Assembly: GCF_001861355.1 (NCBI RefSeq)
Contig: NZ_MASN01000004.1
Location: 124,001-188,000 of the forward strand
Source: Natrialba sp. SSL1
Lineage (GTDB): Archaea; Halobacteriota; Halobacteria; Halobacteriales; Natrialbaceae
Length of the DNA stretch: 64,000 nt
Direction: 5' to 3'
Part shown: positions 26,772-36,178 of the stretch, in pieces
How positions within the stretch are numbered: the stretch's first letter is position 1
Layout of the letters: the number at the start of each line of letters is the position of its first letter
Made by a program: the position numbers and the translations under genes
The notes under the pieces: generated by a model
The model's database searches: none
The model's input: the letters and a program-made list of their open reading frames with translations, nothing else
What the model was told of the DNA's origin: nothing

Positions 26772-27179
26772 TTATTCGTCGAGCTTCCTCGGTGTCTCAG
26801 TTGCACACCACGGGCAGAACGAGACGTCCTCCTCGAGTTCTCGGTGACAGGATGCACAGAGAGTCGCTTCCTGGATCTCGATCTGGCGGTTGTGCTGTCG
26901 TGCCAGAACGTAGGCGTCGAGGACGCTCGCAGCACCGACAGCGAGAAGCGGTGCTGCATCCCAAAACGATGCCTGCATTGGGTCCATGAGCACTGTTTCG
27001 GGAACGAACAGACCACCGACGAGGAACGCGAGTGTGAGCCAGCCGAGGGCTCGAAGCCAGCGTCGCAAGTAGATCTGACCGAGGCCGGTGATGAGCAGTC
27101 CGAGAACGGCCGCAAACCAGGGCCGTTTCCGGGAGTCCGACTGCGTCTGTGTCTCTGTTTGAGACTGCGCCTGGTCCAT
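26772..27179 (-). CDS. Membrane protein with C-terminal zinc ribbon
   Basis: 135 residues: a hydrophilic Gln/Thr/Ser N-terminus, a TM2-like pair of helices (FAAVLGLLITGLGQIYLRRW, then LGWLTLAFLVGGLFV), a third hydrophobic stretch, and a cytoplasmic zinc ribbon CASCHRELEEDVSFCPWC. Such small haloarchaeal zinc-ribbon membrane proteins are common and uncharacterised. The 250 bases on its downstream side, to the MATE gene, hold nothing recognisable. Confidence 0.75.
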   Translation of the reverse strand: MDQAQSQTETQTQSDSRKRPWFAAVLGLLITGLGQIYLRRWLRALGWLTLAFLVGGLFVPETVLMDPMQASFWDAAPLLAVGAASVLDAYVLARQHNRQIEIQEATLCASCHRELEEDVSFCPWCATETPRKLDE

Positions 27180-27253
27180 ACGAAGGCTGAATGGCTGGTC
27201 AGTCGTAAGTCTTCTTGTACTTCCGCTACAGATTCCGGTAACGGCAACCGGCG

Positions 27254-27883
27254 CTACTCGTCAGCAAGGAGCGTCCGTTCGAGCTGTTCGACCAACACTG
27301 CCCGATTTTGCTCGATGAGGGCTCGGTCCTCGAGCGTCACACCGCGTTCCATAATTCCATACACCGTCGAGAAAATGTACTCCGCCTGTCGGTCCGGATC
27401 GACAGCAACAAATCGGCCTGACTCGATCCCGCGCTCGAGTATCTCGGTTAGTTCCGCGATGAAAATCTCGTCGGTCCGTTTGATCTGGTCGTAGTAGGAT
27501 TGGTTGTGTGGTGCCTGGGAGCGAATTTCGAAGAACGCCTGCCGAAACTGGAGTGCCTCGTCGTCCAGGTCGGTCGGCAGCACACGGTTGAGAAGCGCGA
27601 TGAGTTGATCGTACGGGTCGTCGTCCGATTCCTCCGCAAATGAGGTTTCGAGTTCCGCACAGACGAACGCAAAGAAATCGTTGAGAATCTCCTCTTTCCC
27701 GTCGTAGTGATAGTACAGCAGGGATTTGCTCTTCTCGAACTCGGCAGCGATTCGGGACATCGTCGTCTCGGGATAGCCGTGTTTCGAAAGTGCGAGATAG
27801 ACGGCTTCCATGATCGCCTCGGTCGTCTCGTCTCGCTCCTCGGCGATGGTTGCTGTGTGATCCGTGTCCGATGTATCGGCCAT
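27254..27883 (-). CDS. TetR/AcrR family transcriptional regulator
   Basis: About 209 residues from ATG 27883. The N-terminal helix-turn-helix is clear: TTEAIMEAVYLALSKHGYPE, TTMSRIAAEFEKSKSLLYYH, then YDGKEEILNDFF. The C-terminal helical domain binds a ligand. On the minus strand GAAGTATTTACG sits about 24-34 bases upstream of this ATG, giving a leaderless start and excluding the longer reading from 27952. It may control the MATE exporter or a neighbouring membrane protein; the target is not shown. Confidence 0.86.
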   Translation of the reverse strand: MADTSDTDHTATIAEERDETTEAIMEAVYLALSKHGYPETTMSRIAAEFEKSKSLLYYHYDGKEEILNDFFAFVCAELETSFAEESDDDPYDQLIALLNRVLPTDLDDEALQFRQAFFEIRSQAPHNQSYYDQIKRTDEIFIAELTEILERGIESGRFVAVDPDRQAEYIFSTVYGIMERGVTLEDRALIEQNRAVLVEQLERTLLADE

Positions 27884-27987
27884 GTAACTATGCTCGGCAA
27901 TGAGACGTAAATACTTCAGGTTCCCGTTGTGTCGCGACGAGACGCCTGTCACACCCTGGATTGATTTATCAGGTTGAAAACAAGATG

Positions 27988-28614
27988 TCAGTGACTCGAG
28001 CTCCGGTCGTTGGCATCGGCCTCACCGAAGCCGGCACTCAACACGCGTGTCAGTGCTTCGCCGGTCGACTCCTCGAGTTCGGTGAGTTCTGACTGGTGGA
28101 CCTCGAGGAGGAATCCGGTCGTGATATTCGGCGAGGTTGGCAAGAAAAGCACTTCCTTGCCGTCTGACGTAGTACGACCGGTTTTGAACGCCGTCATTCG
28201 AAGCCCATCCCAGACTTCGAGCTTTACCGGTTGCTGGAGCTGGTCCTGTTCGCCGAAGGCCGTTTCAGAGGCTGTTTTGGAGGCGTTGTAGACGACTCTG
28301 ATCACGGGTAACCGATTTGCACCTGCATCGAGGAGTCGTTCTGAGACCGTACCGATGGTCGTCCGCATGAGAAAGCCGACAATGGCGATAACGGCGAGCA
28401 GTGTGGCCAATGAGAGAACGACGCGTAAGAATTCGATAGCCTGATCGCGAACAGCGGGGTTCTCGATGAGGTGATCCAGTAGTTCGGCAGGAATCAGAAA
28501 CTCGGGAGTGAGTCCCTCGACAAAGCTATAGACGAAATAGAGAACGAACAGCGTAACGAGTATCGGGCCGATAACGATGAGTCCGCTAACGAAGTCGCGT
28601 TTCCAGGCCGACAT
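27988..28614 (-). CDS. DUF502 family membrane protein
   Basis: 208 residues with two long hydrophobic segments (FVSGLIVIGPILVTLFVLYF and VVLSLATLLAVIAIVGFLMR) and the DUF502 features VIRVVYNASKTASETAFG and VLFLPTSPNITTGFLLEV. The family is widespread in bacteria and haloarchaea and has no firm function. Single gene by position; upstream is a 298-base gap with nothing recognisable. Confidence 0.82.
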   Translation of the reverse strand: MSAWKRDFVSGLIVIGPILVTLFVLYFVYSFVEGLTPEFLIPAELLDHLIENPAVRDQAIEFLRVVLSLATLLAVIAIVGFLMRTTIGTVSERLLDAGANRLPVIRVVYNASKTASETAFGEQDQLQQPVKLEVWDGLRMTAFKTGRTTSDGKEVLFLPTSPNITTGFLLEVHQSELTELEESTGEALTRVLSAGFGEADANDRSSSH

Positions 28615-28912
28615 TTACTCACTCCTCCCTACGTGATGGTGACGTTCAGTACTGGGTGCCGTGCTATCAACCTTTCCGAACGTCCGCTGGAGGTGGGTAT
28701 ACCACCGCCAGTATCGTATCGGTGCTGCTCGATTTCGGGAATCCATTTGTCTCCGCCCACTACCGTATAGACTGAACGGTTAGTCAGCACAGAGATAAAC
28801 GTTGCTACTGCCGTCGCAGATCGGTCTTCGGAGACCGTCACCATCAGCAGCAGGTGAGAGGCCAGCATTCGCAGCGCAAAGGTGCCAATGAGCGGCCGTC
28901 GACAAGACGACA

Positions 28913-29671
28913 ATGGACGTGCTCGCAGGAACGGCGGTCGGAGACGACCTGTTGGTGGCGATGCTCGTCCTCGGAATCGCGGTCGTCCATTTCCTTCCGG
29001 AATACCTTCCCAGTATCCCGTTCGTCTCGCGGCGCAGTATCCTCTCCGCTGCTGGTGGGATTTCGATCGTCTACGCCTTCCTGCATCTCTTTCCGGAGCT
29101 CGACGCACATCGGAACGCACTCGAGGGCGTCGATCTGATCGTCGCGACGCTTACCGCGGAGCACATCTACATTCTCGTGTTCATCGGGATTGCGCTGTTC
29201 TACGGGCTCGAACGGATTGCAACGCTTTCCGAGGCAACCGAACTGCCGTCCTCGCTCGGACGGTTCAGCGACCAGTCGGTGTTCTGGGTCCACATCGGCG
29301 GCTTCGTCGTCTACAACGCGTTTATCGGCTACGTACTCGTGCAGGGACGAACTGGAACGGAGAGCAGTCTTCTGTTCGCGTTCGCGATGGGATTTCACCT
29401 CTTCGGGAACGACGAAGCGATGGAACAGCACTATCACGAACTCTACAGCGATGTGGGGCAGTGGATTCTCGCCGCCGCGGTCATCGTGGGTGGTCTCGGA
29501 GCGCTCGTCTACACACTCTCCGACGCCGCGTTTGCGATTTTGCTCGGCTTTCTCACCGGCGGTGTGATCTTCAACGCGATCAAGGACGAACTCCCGCGAA
29601 CGCGCGAGAGTCGATTCTGGGCGTTTGCGCTTGGATCGCTCGTCTACGCGTTGATCCTGCTCTCACTCTGA
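28913..29671 (+). CDS. Polytopic membrane protein, distantly ZIP-transporter-like
   Basis: 252 residues with about seven or eight hydrophobic helices. His- and Glu-containing segments inside helices (VVHFLPEYLP, YAFLHLFPELDAHR, AMGFHLFGNDEAMEQHYHEL) and the end GGVIFNAIKDELPRTRESRF are reminiscent of ZIP metal transporters, whose helices IV and V hold HxxxE/HNxxxD metal sites. The match is loose and no canonical HNxxD is visible, so the ZIP link is tentative. No operon partner. Confidence 0.5.
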   Translation: MDVLAGTAVGDDLLVAMLVLGIAVVHFLPEYLPSIPFVSRRSILSAAGGISIVYAFLHLFPELDAHRNALEGVDLIVATLTAEHIYILVFIGIALFYGLERIATLSEATELPSSLGRFSDQSVFWVHIGGFVVYNAFIGYVLVQGRTGTESSLLFAFAMGFHLFGNDEAMEQHYHELYSDVGQWILAAAVIVGGLGALVYTLSDAAFAILLGFLTGGVIFNAIKDELPRTRESRFWAFALGSLVYALILLSL

Positions 29672-29781
29672 TCGATTTTGAACAGCCAGCGTGTGACCGC
29701 CAGAGCGCGAGAACGTACCTGATAGGAGGGGTATTTTCTGGAAAGGGAATCTTTTCGCACACCGTCTCCCTACACGATATC

Positions 29782-30993
29782 GTGAGTAGTGTCTCCGACC
29801 CTCCGCCCGAAGCCGATAGCCGCCGTAGCTGGGGCGTTGCACTTGCCGGCGCAATCGCGATGGTGTTTACGTTCGGTACGCCACTCTCCTACGGCATCTT
29901 TCAGCAGCCGTTCAGTGAGGCGTTCGCCGTCTCCCCGGTCGCACTCTCGGGCGTCTTCTCGATCATGCTGTTTACGTTCTTCATCGGCTCCGGCCTCGTC
30001 GGCATCTTCGCCGCACGGCTTCCCGTCCGCGGAGTCCTGCTCGTCTGCACGGTCACAACGGCACTCCTTGCTCCCTCTCTGTACGCCGTCGAGTCCTATC
30101 TCGGACTCACCCTCGTGTTTGCAGGCCTCGGCCTTGCACTCGGAACCGTCTTCGTCCTGGTCGCCTCCGTCGTCCCCCGCTGGTTCGACGAGCGCCGCGG
30201 CGCAGCTACCGGCCTGATCTTCGTCGGCAACGGACTCGGACTGTTCCTGTTGCCACCCCTGTGGCAGTACGCACTCAGCACCGCAGGCGTTCGCGAAGGC
30301 TTTCTGATCATTATGGCGGCGACGGCGGGCGCGTTCCTCCTCGCGACCCTCCTCTGTCGCCGTCCACCCTGGGCCACACAGTCGACGGACTCGAGTACCG
30401 CGCTGTTCTCGTGGCTCGGTGGACTGATCAGAACGCGCACCTTCCAGGTGCTGTTCGTGGGGATGTCGCTGGCGTTTGCCTGGTATCAGCTGCTCGCCGC
30501 GTACGCGATCGATTTGTTCGCTGCGCGCGGCTTGACTGAGGCGGGTGCATCGGCGTTGTTCGGCCTGATCGGAGGCGTGAGCATCATTTCGCGCATCGGT
30601 GGCGGCTACATTGCCGATATCGTCGGCTCCCGACGGGCGTTTCTCGCATCACTTGGCTGCGCTGCAGTCGGTATTGCACTGTTGCTCGCGCCGCAGTACG
30701 CGATACTCACTGTTGCCGTGTTCATCATCGGACTGGGGCTTGGTGGCTGTGCGACCCTGTACATCCCGCTGTTGATGGAGATCTATAACCCGGAAAAGGA
30801 CACCGCGATTATCGGTATCTTCAACGTCGCTGGTGGGATCGGCGCACTCGCGATGCCGCCGCTTGGAACGGCGAGCGTTGCCTACACGGAGAGCTATACG
30901 GTTGCGATTCTGCTGACACTCGGCGTGACGGTCGTATCCTTCTGGGCGGTCGTCGTTGGGACGACGGGGTCCGTCTCAACGCCGTCTGACTGA
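29782..30993 (+). CDS. MFS transporter
   Basis: About 403 residues starting at a GTG in a VSSVSDPPPEAD context. Twelve hydrophobic helices in two halves, with MFS loops FFIGSGLVGIFAARLPVRGV and FDERRGAATGLIFVGNGLGL, and YIADIVGSRRAFLASLGCAA in the second half. It resembles the monocarboxylate/oxalate-formate antiporter group. No ATG lies between the preceding gene and the first helix, so GTG 29782 is the best start. Substrate unknown. Confidence 0.83.
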   Translation: MSSVSDPPPEADSRRSWGVALAGAIAMVFTFGTPLSYGIFQQPFSEAFAVSPVALSGVFSIMLFTFFIGSGLVGIFAARLPVRGVLLVCTVTTALLAPSLYAVESYLGLTLVFAGLGLALGTVFVLVASVVPRWFDERRGAATGLIFVGNGLGLFLLPPLWQYALSTAGVREGFLIIMAATAGAFLLATLLCRRPPWATQSTDSSTALFSWLGGLIRTRTFQVLFVGMSLAFAWYQLLAAYAIDLFAARGLTEAGASALFGLIGGVSIISRIGGGYIADIVGSRRAFLASLGCAAVGIALLLAPQYAILTVAVFIIGLGLGGCATLYIPLLMEIYNPEKDTAIIGIFNVAGGIGALAMPPLGTASVAYTESYTVAILLTLGVTVVSFWAVVVGTTGSVSTPSD

Positions 30994-31031
30994 GTCTGAA
31001 TCCGTAATCCGAGTCCGTAATCCGAGTCCAA

Positions 31032-31415
31032 CTATCCAGTTTGTGCCGTTCGAACGGTTTGTGCGACGATACCGAGTAGTACGAGACAGAACACGATCAT
31101 AAGTCCCTGCGAGACGGCTGCGATGGCAGAGTCAACCGTCTCACCTGTGAGTAACGCGATGAGGTCCGGAACGCCGCGGGCGGAGCCGAAAATGCCCGCG
31201 AGCGCGAGCGCCCCGATTCCGTACGTTGCGAGGCGTTCTCGACCGAGTGCGTCACCGGCCAGTCGAAGGGCAATGACAAGTGCGCCGAACAGCGCCGGAA
31301 TGAGGGCGGTGACGCTTTCGAAACTCGAGACCACGTAGGCACCGACACCGAGGATGAGCAAGCTAGCACCGACTGCGAGCGATCCGGTTCGTGCGACTGA
31401 GGCGGATTCGTCCAT
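31032..31415 (-). CDS. Small haloarchaeal membrane protein of unknown function
   Basis: 127 residues with four hydrophobic helices (LAVGASLLILGVGAYVVSSF, ALIPALFGALVIALRLAGDA, ATYGIGALALAGIFG, LMIVFCLVLLGIVAQTV). It resembles small haloarchaeal membrane proteins of unknown role. It converges on the MFS gene, 38 bases away. Confidence 0.65.
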   Translation of the reverse strand: MDESASVARTGSLAVGASLLILGVGAYVVSSFESVTALIPALFGALVIALRLAGDALGRERLATYGIGALALAGIFGSARGVPDLIALLTGETVDSAIAAVSQGLMIVFCLVLLGIVAQTVRTAQTG

Positions 31416-31790
31416 ACAAACTGTTGTGTTGGCAGGGATAAGAAAGGAGGGAGTACTCCCACGAACTGGGCCTTCTGCTCACCTGCAGTCGACAGCGTCA
31501 TCCTTTCCGCTATGGTGTATTTCTGATACCTTCGGTGAAGTGTTTGACTAAGTAGTGGTAACACACGGTAATCAGCTGCCGGATTTGGTCGATGGACCTA
31601 CAGAAAGGTAGCAAAAAGAATACAATATCAGCCAATTCATACGCTTATAGCGGTAAAGAGCGGTCTGAACAAACCCCCTTAGTTGGTATGTTCTTCCGAG
31701 TAAAGAACACAATCGTCGATAATCATAATATATCATCATACCAAATCGATAGAAGCGCTTTAGGCCGTTCAGCCGATCCCATGAGACAGG
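31416..31790. other. 375-base intergenic region with a promoter for the SNF transporter
   Basis: No gene is seen here. AATCATAATATATC at about 31722-31735 is a good TATA candidate for the transporter at 31791, leaving a leader of about 30-40 bases. The rest shows no repeat or RNA-like structure that I can defend. Confidence 0.5.
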
Positions 31791-33239
31791 ATGGCACGAG
31801 AAACATGGGGTACCCGCCTCGGGTTTATTCTGGCCGCCGTCGGCAGCGCGGTTGGGCTCGGGAACATCTGGCGGTTCCCCTGGATGACTGCGGAAAACGG
31901 CGGGAGCGCGTTCTTGTTGCTGTACGTTCTCATCGTTCTCGGTGTGGGAGTACCCGGTCTGATGGCTGCGTTCGTTATCGGCCGTCGATCGAATCGAAAC
32001 CCGGTCGGCGCGTTCAAGACACTGAAGGGATCTCGTGCATGGACTGCACTCGGATTGCTCTGTGTCGTGACGGCGATTGCGCTGCTCTCGTTCTACAGCG
32101 TCGTTGGCGGGTGGATTCTTCGCTACTTCGTCGAGAGCTTCACCGGCGCGTACTTCGCCGATCCGGGTGCACACTTCGAGACTATTAGCTACGGGCTCGA
32201 GGCGTTCGTCTACCAGCTAGTCATTCTCGGGATCACCGCCGCCATCGTCATGGCCGGCGTCCGCCGAGGGATCGAGGCCGCAGCGAAGTCTATGATGGTC
32301 GGAATCGTCCTCTTGCTCGTAGGGCTCACGATCTGGGCCTCCCAGCAGCCGAACGCGGCTGCAGGGTACGAGTTCTTCCTCGACTTCGACGCGGAGTACC
32401 TCTCGAACAACTTCTTCTCGGTACTCGGCGCTGCTGCCGGGCAAGCACTGTTCACCCTCTCGGTCGGCGGCGGAACGATGATCACGTACGCGTCCTACAT
32501 CGACGACGACCGCTCACTTCCGTTCGATGCCTCCGCGATCGCCAGCCTCAACCTCGGCATCGGCATCCTCTCGGGACTCCTGCTGTTCCCGCTGCTGTTC
32601 TCGTTCGCTGACGGCCCCACTACTGGCGGTGCCGGCGCGCTGTTCGTCGGTATTGCCGGTGCGTTCGCACAGTTGCCGGTCGGCTGGCTCTTCGGGGCCG
32701 TCTTCTTCTTCGTCGTGTTACTCGCCGCGATCACCAGCCTGATCAGTATGCTCGAGATTCCCGTCTCGTTCCTCGTCGACGAATTCGATATCGACCGGTC
32801 GGTTGCAACGGGCTCACTCCTTGGCGTCGTCGTGGTAACCGGCGCGTTCAACGCCTTCAGCGCAGCCGTGTTCACGCTCGTCGCCGATCAACTCGTCGAC
32901 CTCCTGCTGACGATCGGACTGACCGGCTTCATGTTCTACGTCGCCTGGGTGCTCGGCCCGGACGCGGTCGAAGAGTTCCGAAACGGTGCCGGAACGATCG
33001 CCCGCTCGATCGCGGTCCCGTGGCGATACGCCCTCGGAACGATTTTCCCGACGTTCCTGCTGTTTACGTTCTACAGCGACAGTCTCCGACTGCTCGGTTA
33101 CACGCCGCCGACCGAACTGCTCGTCGCGCTCACGCTCACCACTGCCATTTCGGTGATCGGAGTGATCCGCTGGTCTGATTCCAAAGGCGAAACTGCCCAG
33201 CCAGCAACGGCCGAACCCGACACCGAATCTGCCGACTAG
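31791..33239 (+). CDS. Sodium-dependent transporter (neurotransmitter:sodium symporter / SNF family)
   Basis: 482 residues, 12 helices. The first helix carries the family signature ILAAVGSAVGLGNIWRFPW, which lines the sodium and substrate site, and LFTLSVGGGTMITYASY corresponds to the conserved helix 6 region. LeuT-like members import amino acids or tryptophan with sodium. Suited to a high-salt organism. Start is the first Met with a family-like N-terminus. Substrate not identifiable. Confidence 0.9.
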   Translation: MARETWGTRLGFILAAVGSAVGLGNIWRFPWMTAENGGSAFLLLYVLIVLGVGVPGLMAAFVIGRRSNRNPVGAFKTLKGSRAWTALGLLCVVTAIALLSFYSVVGGWILRYFVESFTGAYFADPGAHFETISYGLEAFVYQLVILGITAAIVMAGVRRGIEAAAKSMMVGIVLLLVGLTIWASQQPNAAAGYEFFLDFDAEYLSNNFFSVLGAAAGQALFTLSVGGGTMITYASYIDDDRSLPFDASAIASLNLGIGILSGLLLFPLLFSFADGPTTGGAGALFVGIAGAFAQLPVGWLFGAVFFFVVLLAAITSLISMLEIPVSFLVDEFDIDRSVATGSLLGVVVVTGAFNAFSAAVFTLVADQLVDLLLTIGLTGFMFYVAWVLGPDAVEEFRNGAGTIARSIAVPWRYALGTIFPTFLLFTFYSDSLRLLGYTPPTELLVALTLTTAISVIGVIRWSDSKGETAQPATAEPDTESAD

Positions 33240-33868
33240 TGCGACCACGAGTGGGGACTCGAGTACAGTCTTGCACAGACCCGTTGTGTATACCCGTCTT
33301 TTGCGGACAGTCACCCGTGTAAGGGTGTTTGGACGCATTATTGCGACTTAGTACCACGGTACTATTAAGTAGACGATTGATGACTAGTTTTCATATGGTA
33401 CCCGCCAGCATACCGGAGGAATGTGGCGCCAGTGACCAGTTTCAGCGAGTCGGTGCGGACTGGGTGACACGGTTCCTCTGGACACGTTGGACACGCCACA
33501 CAGCGCTGGCGGGGCGTTCGATTTCACGTTCGATGCGGCACGCGCAGGAAGTGCGAGTAATGCGGTCACTGCGATCACTGCGGCTGATTCGACCGATGCG
33601 ACCGATGCAACCGACGCGAATAGCGCGGACACTGCAGTCGCTGCAAGATTGTGTCGACACACCACTGCGACAGCAGCCAGAGACGGTGTCGCAGGGAGTA
33701 ACCGATGGCATCGCCGGCCGGTAACGGCAACTCACAGCGACGGACCGATCACCGACGTTCTCGATCTCGGTTCTGGTCGAGGACATATCGGTAGCAACAG
33801 CAACAGCAACAGCAGCGTCCCAGCCAGCGCAGTGCAGTTGCGGTACGCGAGACACCCGACGCCCAACA
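33240..33868. other. Long low-complexity region upstream of the E1 alpha gene
   Basis: 629 bases without a convincing gene. It holds a palindrome and TATA-like box (33349-33370), short direct repeats such as the GAxCGATGC series near 33590-33615, and an AACAGC microsatellite near 33793-33815. Open frames here encode Arg-rich or simple-repeat products unlike a haloarchaeal proteome. The region may be a long 5' leader of the E1 operon, because no closer TATA box is evident. Confidence 0.5.
33349..33370 (+). promoter_or_regulatory. Palindrome TAGTACC-N2-GGTACTA overlapping a TATA-like box
   Basis: The perfect arms TAGTACC and GGTACTA (33349-33364) run directly into ATTAAGTAG, a plausible TATA box. 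A protein bound at the palindrome would block or steer initiation near 33390. The likely downstream gene is the E1 alpha gene at 33869, with a leader of almost 500 bases. Confidence 0.45.
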
Positions 33869-35017
33869 ATGAGTACGCAAAACGAAGCGGACCACCACCC
33901 AGACAGTGCACCGGTACACGGTACGACTGACCCAATCCAGATTCTGGACGCGGACGGAGCCGTGCTGTCGAACGCGGAGCTGCCGGAGCTTTCGGACGAC
34001 GATCTGGTCGCGATGTACGAAGACATCAAGCTCGCCCGACGATTCGATCAGCGGGCAATTAGCCTCCAGCGACAGGGGCGGATCGCGACGTACGCCCCGA
34101 TGACAGGACAGGAGGGAGCACAGGTCGCGACCGGCTACGCGCTCGACCAACAGGACTGGCTGCTCCCAACGTACCGCGAGCACGCCGCGAAGTACGTCCA
34201 CGGGATGGACCTCGCGTCGCTGTTGAAACCCCTCTGTGGTCTTCGAGAGGGGTACGCGGTCCCCGACGGCGTAAACGTCATGCCGGAATACATTCCGATC
34301 GCGACGCAGGTACCACAGGCGACCGGCATGGCCTGGGGCGAACAACTCCAGGGACGGACGGACACCGCAGTCCTCTGTCACTTCGGCGACGGCGCGACCT
34401 CCGAAGGCGACTTCCACGAAGGGCTCAACTTCGCCGGCGTCTTCGACGTCCCCGCCGTCTTCGTCTGTAACAACAACCAGTGGGCGATTTCGGTCCCTCG
34501 CGAACACCAGACTGCCAGTGAAACCATCGCCCAGAAGGCCGCAGCGTACGGAATCGAGGGGGTCAGAGTTGACGGACTCGACCCGCTCGCCGTCTACGCG
34601 GTAACGCGTGCAGCCCTCCAGAAGGCGAAGAACCCGGCCGACGGCGAACGGCGGCCCACGCTCATCGAGGCCGTCCAGTACCGCTACGGCGCACACACGA
34701 CCGCCGACGACCCCTCGACGTACCGCGAGGAGGACGAAGCCGAGGACTGGCGCGAAAAGGACCCCCTCGACCGCATGCGGAACTTCCTCACCAACAGGGG
34801 ACTGCTCGACGACGACCTCGAGGCCGAAATCGACGAGCGAATCGAGGCACAGCTCACCGAGGCCGTCGAGTCCGTCGAAGCAGCAACGACAGACCCGACG
34901 ACGATGTTCGACCACGTCTACGACGAGCTTCCACCTCGCCTTCGCGAGCAGCGAGCCGAACTCGAGTCCCTCCGCGAGAAGTACGGCGACGAGGCGTTCC
35001 ACGAGGTGTTAGAATGA
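33869..35017 (+). CDS. Pyruvate/2-oxoacid dehydrogenase E1 component, alpha subunit
   Basis: The 382-residue protein shows FDQRAISLQRQGRIATYAPM and GQEGAQVATGYAL at the N-terminus and the thiamine-diphosphate motif GDGATSEGDFHEGLNFAGVF followed by VCNNNQWAIS. It decarboxylates a 2-oxoacid as an alpha2beta2 E1. The beta gene overlaps its end by 4 bases. No E2 or E3 gene follows, so it may share them with another complex or belong to a branched-chain or acetoin-type system. In haloarchaea pyruvate is mainly oxidised by a ferredoxin oxidoreductase, which makes the substrate uncertain. Confidence 0.88.
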   Translation: MSTQNEADHHPDSAPVHGTTDPIQILDADGAVLSNAELPELSDDDLVAMYEDIKLARRFDQRAISLQRQGRIATYAPMTGQEGAQVATGYALDQQDWLLPTYREHAAKYVHGMDLASLLKPLCGLREGYAVPDGVNVMPEYIPIATQVPQATGMAWGEQLQGRTDTAVLCHFGDGATSEGDFHEGLNFAGVFDVPAVFVCNNNQWAISVPREHQTASETIAQKAAAYGIEGVRVDGLDPLAVYAVTRAALQKAKNPADGERRPTLIEAVQYRYGAHTTADDPSTYREEDEAEDWREKDPLDRMRNFLTNRGLLDDDLEAEIDERIEAQLTEAVESVEAATTDPTTMFDHVYDELPPRLREQRAELESLREKYGDEAFHEVLE

Positions 35018-36072
35018 GTTCGACGAGTCCCGACGAGTCGAGACCGCCTGACGAGTCCCGGACTGCTGGCGATTCGCAGACCGAATCCGCGACCGAGACC
35101 ATGAACCTCGTCGAGGCCGTCCGCCACGCCCTCCACACCGAAATGGCCCGTAACGAACGCGTCATGGTCCTCGGCGAAGACGTCGCCGAAAACGGCGGCG
35201 TCTTCCGCGCAACGGAGGGGTTACTCGAGTCCTTCGGCGGCGAGCGCGTCGTCGACACGCCGCTTGCGGAGTCAGGAATCGTGGGTACGGCGATCGGACT
35301 CGCTATGACGGACATGCGACCGGTTGCGGAGCTACAGTTCATGGGGTTTGCCTACCCGGCGTTCGACCAACTCGTCAGTCACGCGGCGCGGATGCGAAGC
35401 CGGAGTCACGGCCAGTACACGGTGCCGATGGTCGTTCGCGCGCCCTACGGCGGCGGCATCCGGGCACCGGAACACCACTCCGAGTCCAAGGAGGCGTTCT
35501 TCGTCCACGAGCCGGGACTGAAGGTCGTCGTTCCGAGCACGCCCGCCGACGCGAAGGGATTGCTCATCGCGTCGATTCGCGATCCGGATCCAGTCGTCTT
35601 TCTCGAGCCGAAATTGGTCTATCGCGCCTTCCGTGAGGACGTGCCGACGGATACGTACGAGACGCCGCTCGGCGAGGCGTCTATCAGGCGAGAAGGCTCG
35701 GACCTGACGGTATACACCTGGGGTGCAATGGTTCACCCGACGCTCATCGCGGCGGATAACGTCGCCGACGAGGACGGGATCGACGTCGAGGTCGTCGACC
35801 TGCGGACGCTCTCCCCGCTCGACGTGGAGACCCTCGTCGACTCGTTCGAGAAGACCGGTCGCGCCGTCGTCGTCCACGAAGCGCCGAAGACGGCCGGGCT
35901 GGGCGCGGAAATCGCAGCGACGATTCAGGAGGAAGCGCTGTTGCATCAGGAGGCACCGATCACCCGCGTCGCCGGCTACGACGTGCCGATGCCGCTGCAC
36001 GAACTCGAGGACTACTACCTGCCACAGGCGCTCCGGATCCAAGAGGGCATTCGCGAGACGCTTTCATTTTGA
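35014..36072 (+). CDS. Pyruvate/2-oxoacid dehydrogenase E1 component, beta subunit
   Basis: 352 residues; the first ~30 are a Ser/Pro/Glu-rich extension, after which NLVEAVRHALHTEMARNERV starts the usual fold. Landmarks: VLGEDVAENGGVFRATEGL, TPLAESGIVGTAIGLAM, LQFMGFAYPAFDQLVSHAAR, and RAPYGGGIRAPEHHSES. It completes the E1 heterotetramer with the preceding gene through an ATGA overlap. An internal ATG after the extension (about 35101) could be the true start. Confidence 0.88.
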   Translation: MSSTSPDESRPPDESRTAGDSQTESATETMNLVEAVRHALHTEMARNERVMVLGEDVAENGGVFRATEGLLESFGGERVVDTPLAESGIVGTAIGLAMTDMRPVAELQFMGFAYPAFDQLVSHAARMRSRSHGQYTVPMVVRAPYGGGIRAPEHHSESKEAFFVHEPGLKVVVPSTPADAKGLLIASIRDPDPVVFLEPKLVYRAFREDVPTDTYETPLGEASIRREGSDLTVYTWGAMVHPTLIAADNVADEDGIDVEVVDLRTLSPLDVETLVDSFEKTGRAVVVHEAPKTAGLGAEIAATIQEEALLHQEAPITRVAGYDVPMPLHELEDYYLPQALRIQEGIRETLSF

Positions 36073-36088
36073 CGGCCACCGCTCGTCC

Positions 36089-36145
36089 AAGTCGGAACAC
36101 GTCACATCCGGCTCGAAACACGTCATCCGACTCGGAACACGTCAT
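36089..36145. repeat. Three imperfect direct repeats of CTCGGAACACGTCAT
   Basis: Copies near 36092-36106, 36112-36126 and 36131-36145 are spaced about 20 bases, two helical turns, just before the small membrane protein gene. Each contains AACACGTCA. The placement and spacing suit an operator array upstream of a start codon at 36179. Confidence 0.5.
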
Positions 36146-36178
36146 AAAAGCTATAGATGTTGGTTGCGAACTCGACCT

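Noticed and set aside
33394..33724. 109-residue leaderless gene after the 33349 palindrome
   Set aside because: TATA spacing to the ATG at 33394 is tempting, but the product is strongly Arg-rich (RSLRSLRLIRPMRPMQPTR) and unlike haloarchaeal proteins.
33487..33930. 147-residue open frame overlapping the E1 alpha start
   Set aside because: Product is built of simple repeats (DATDATDAN, SNSNSNS), ends out of frame inside a clear gene and has no family resemblance.
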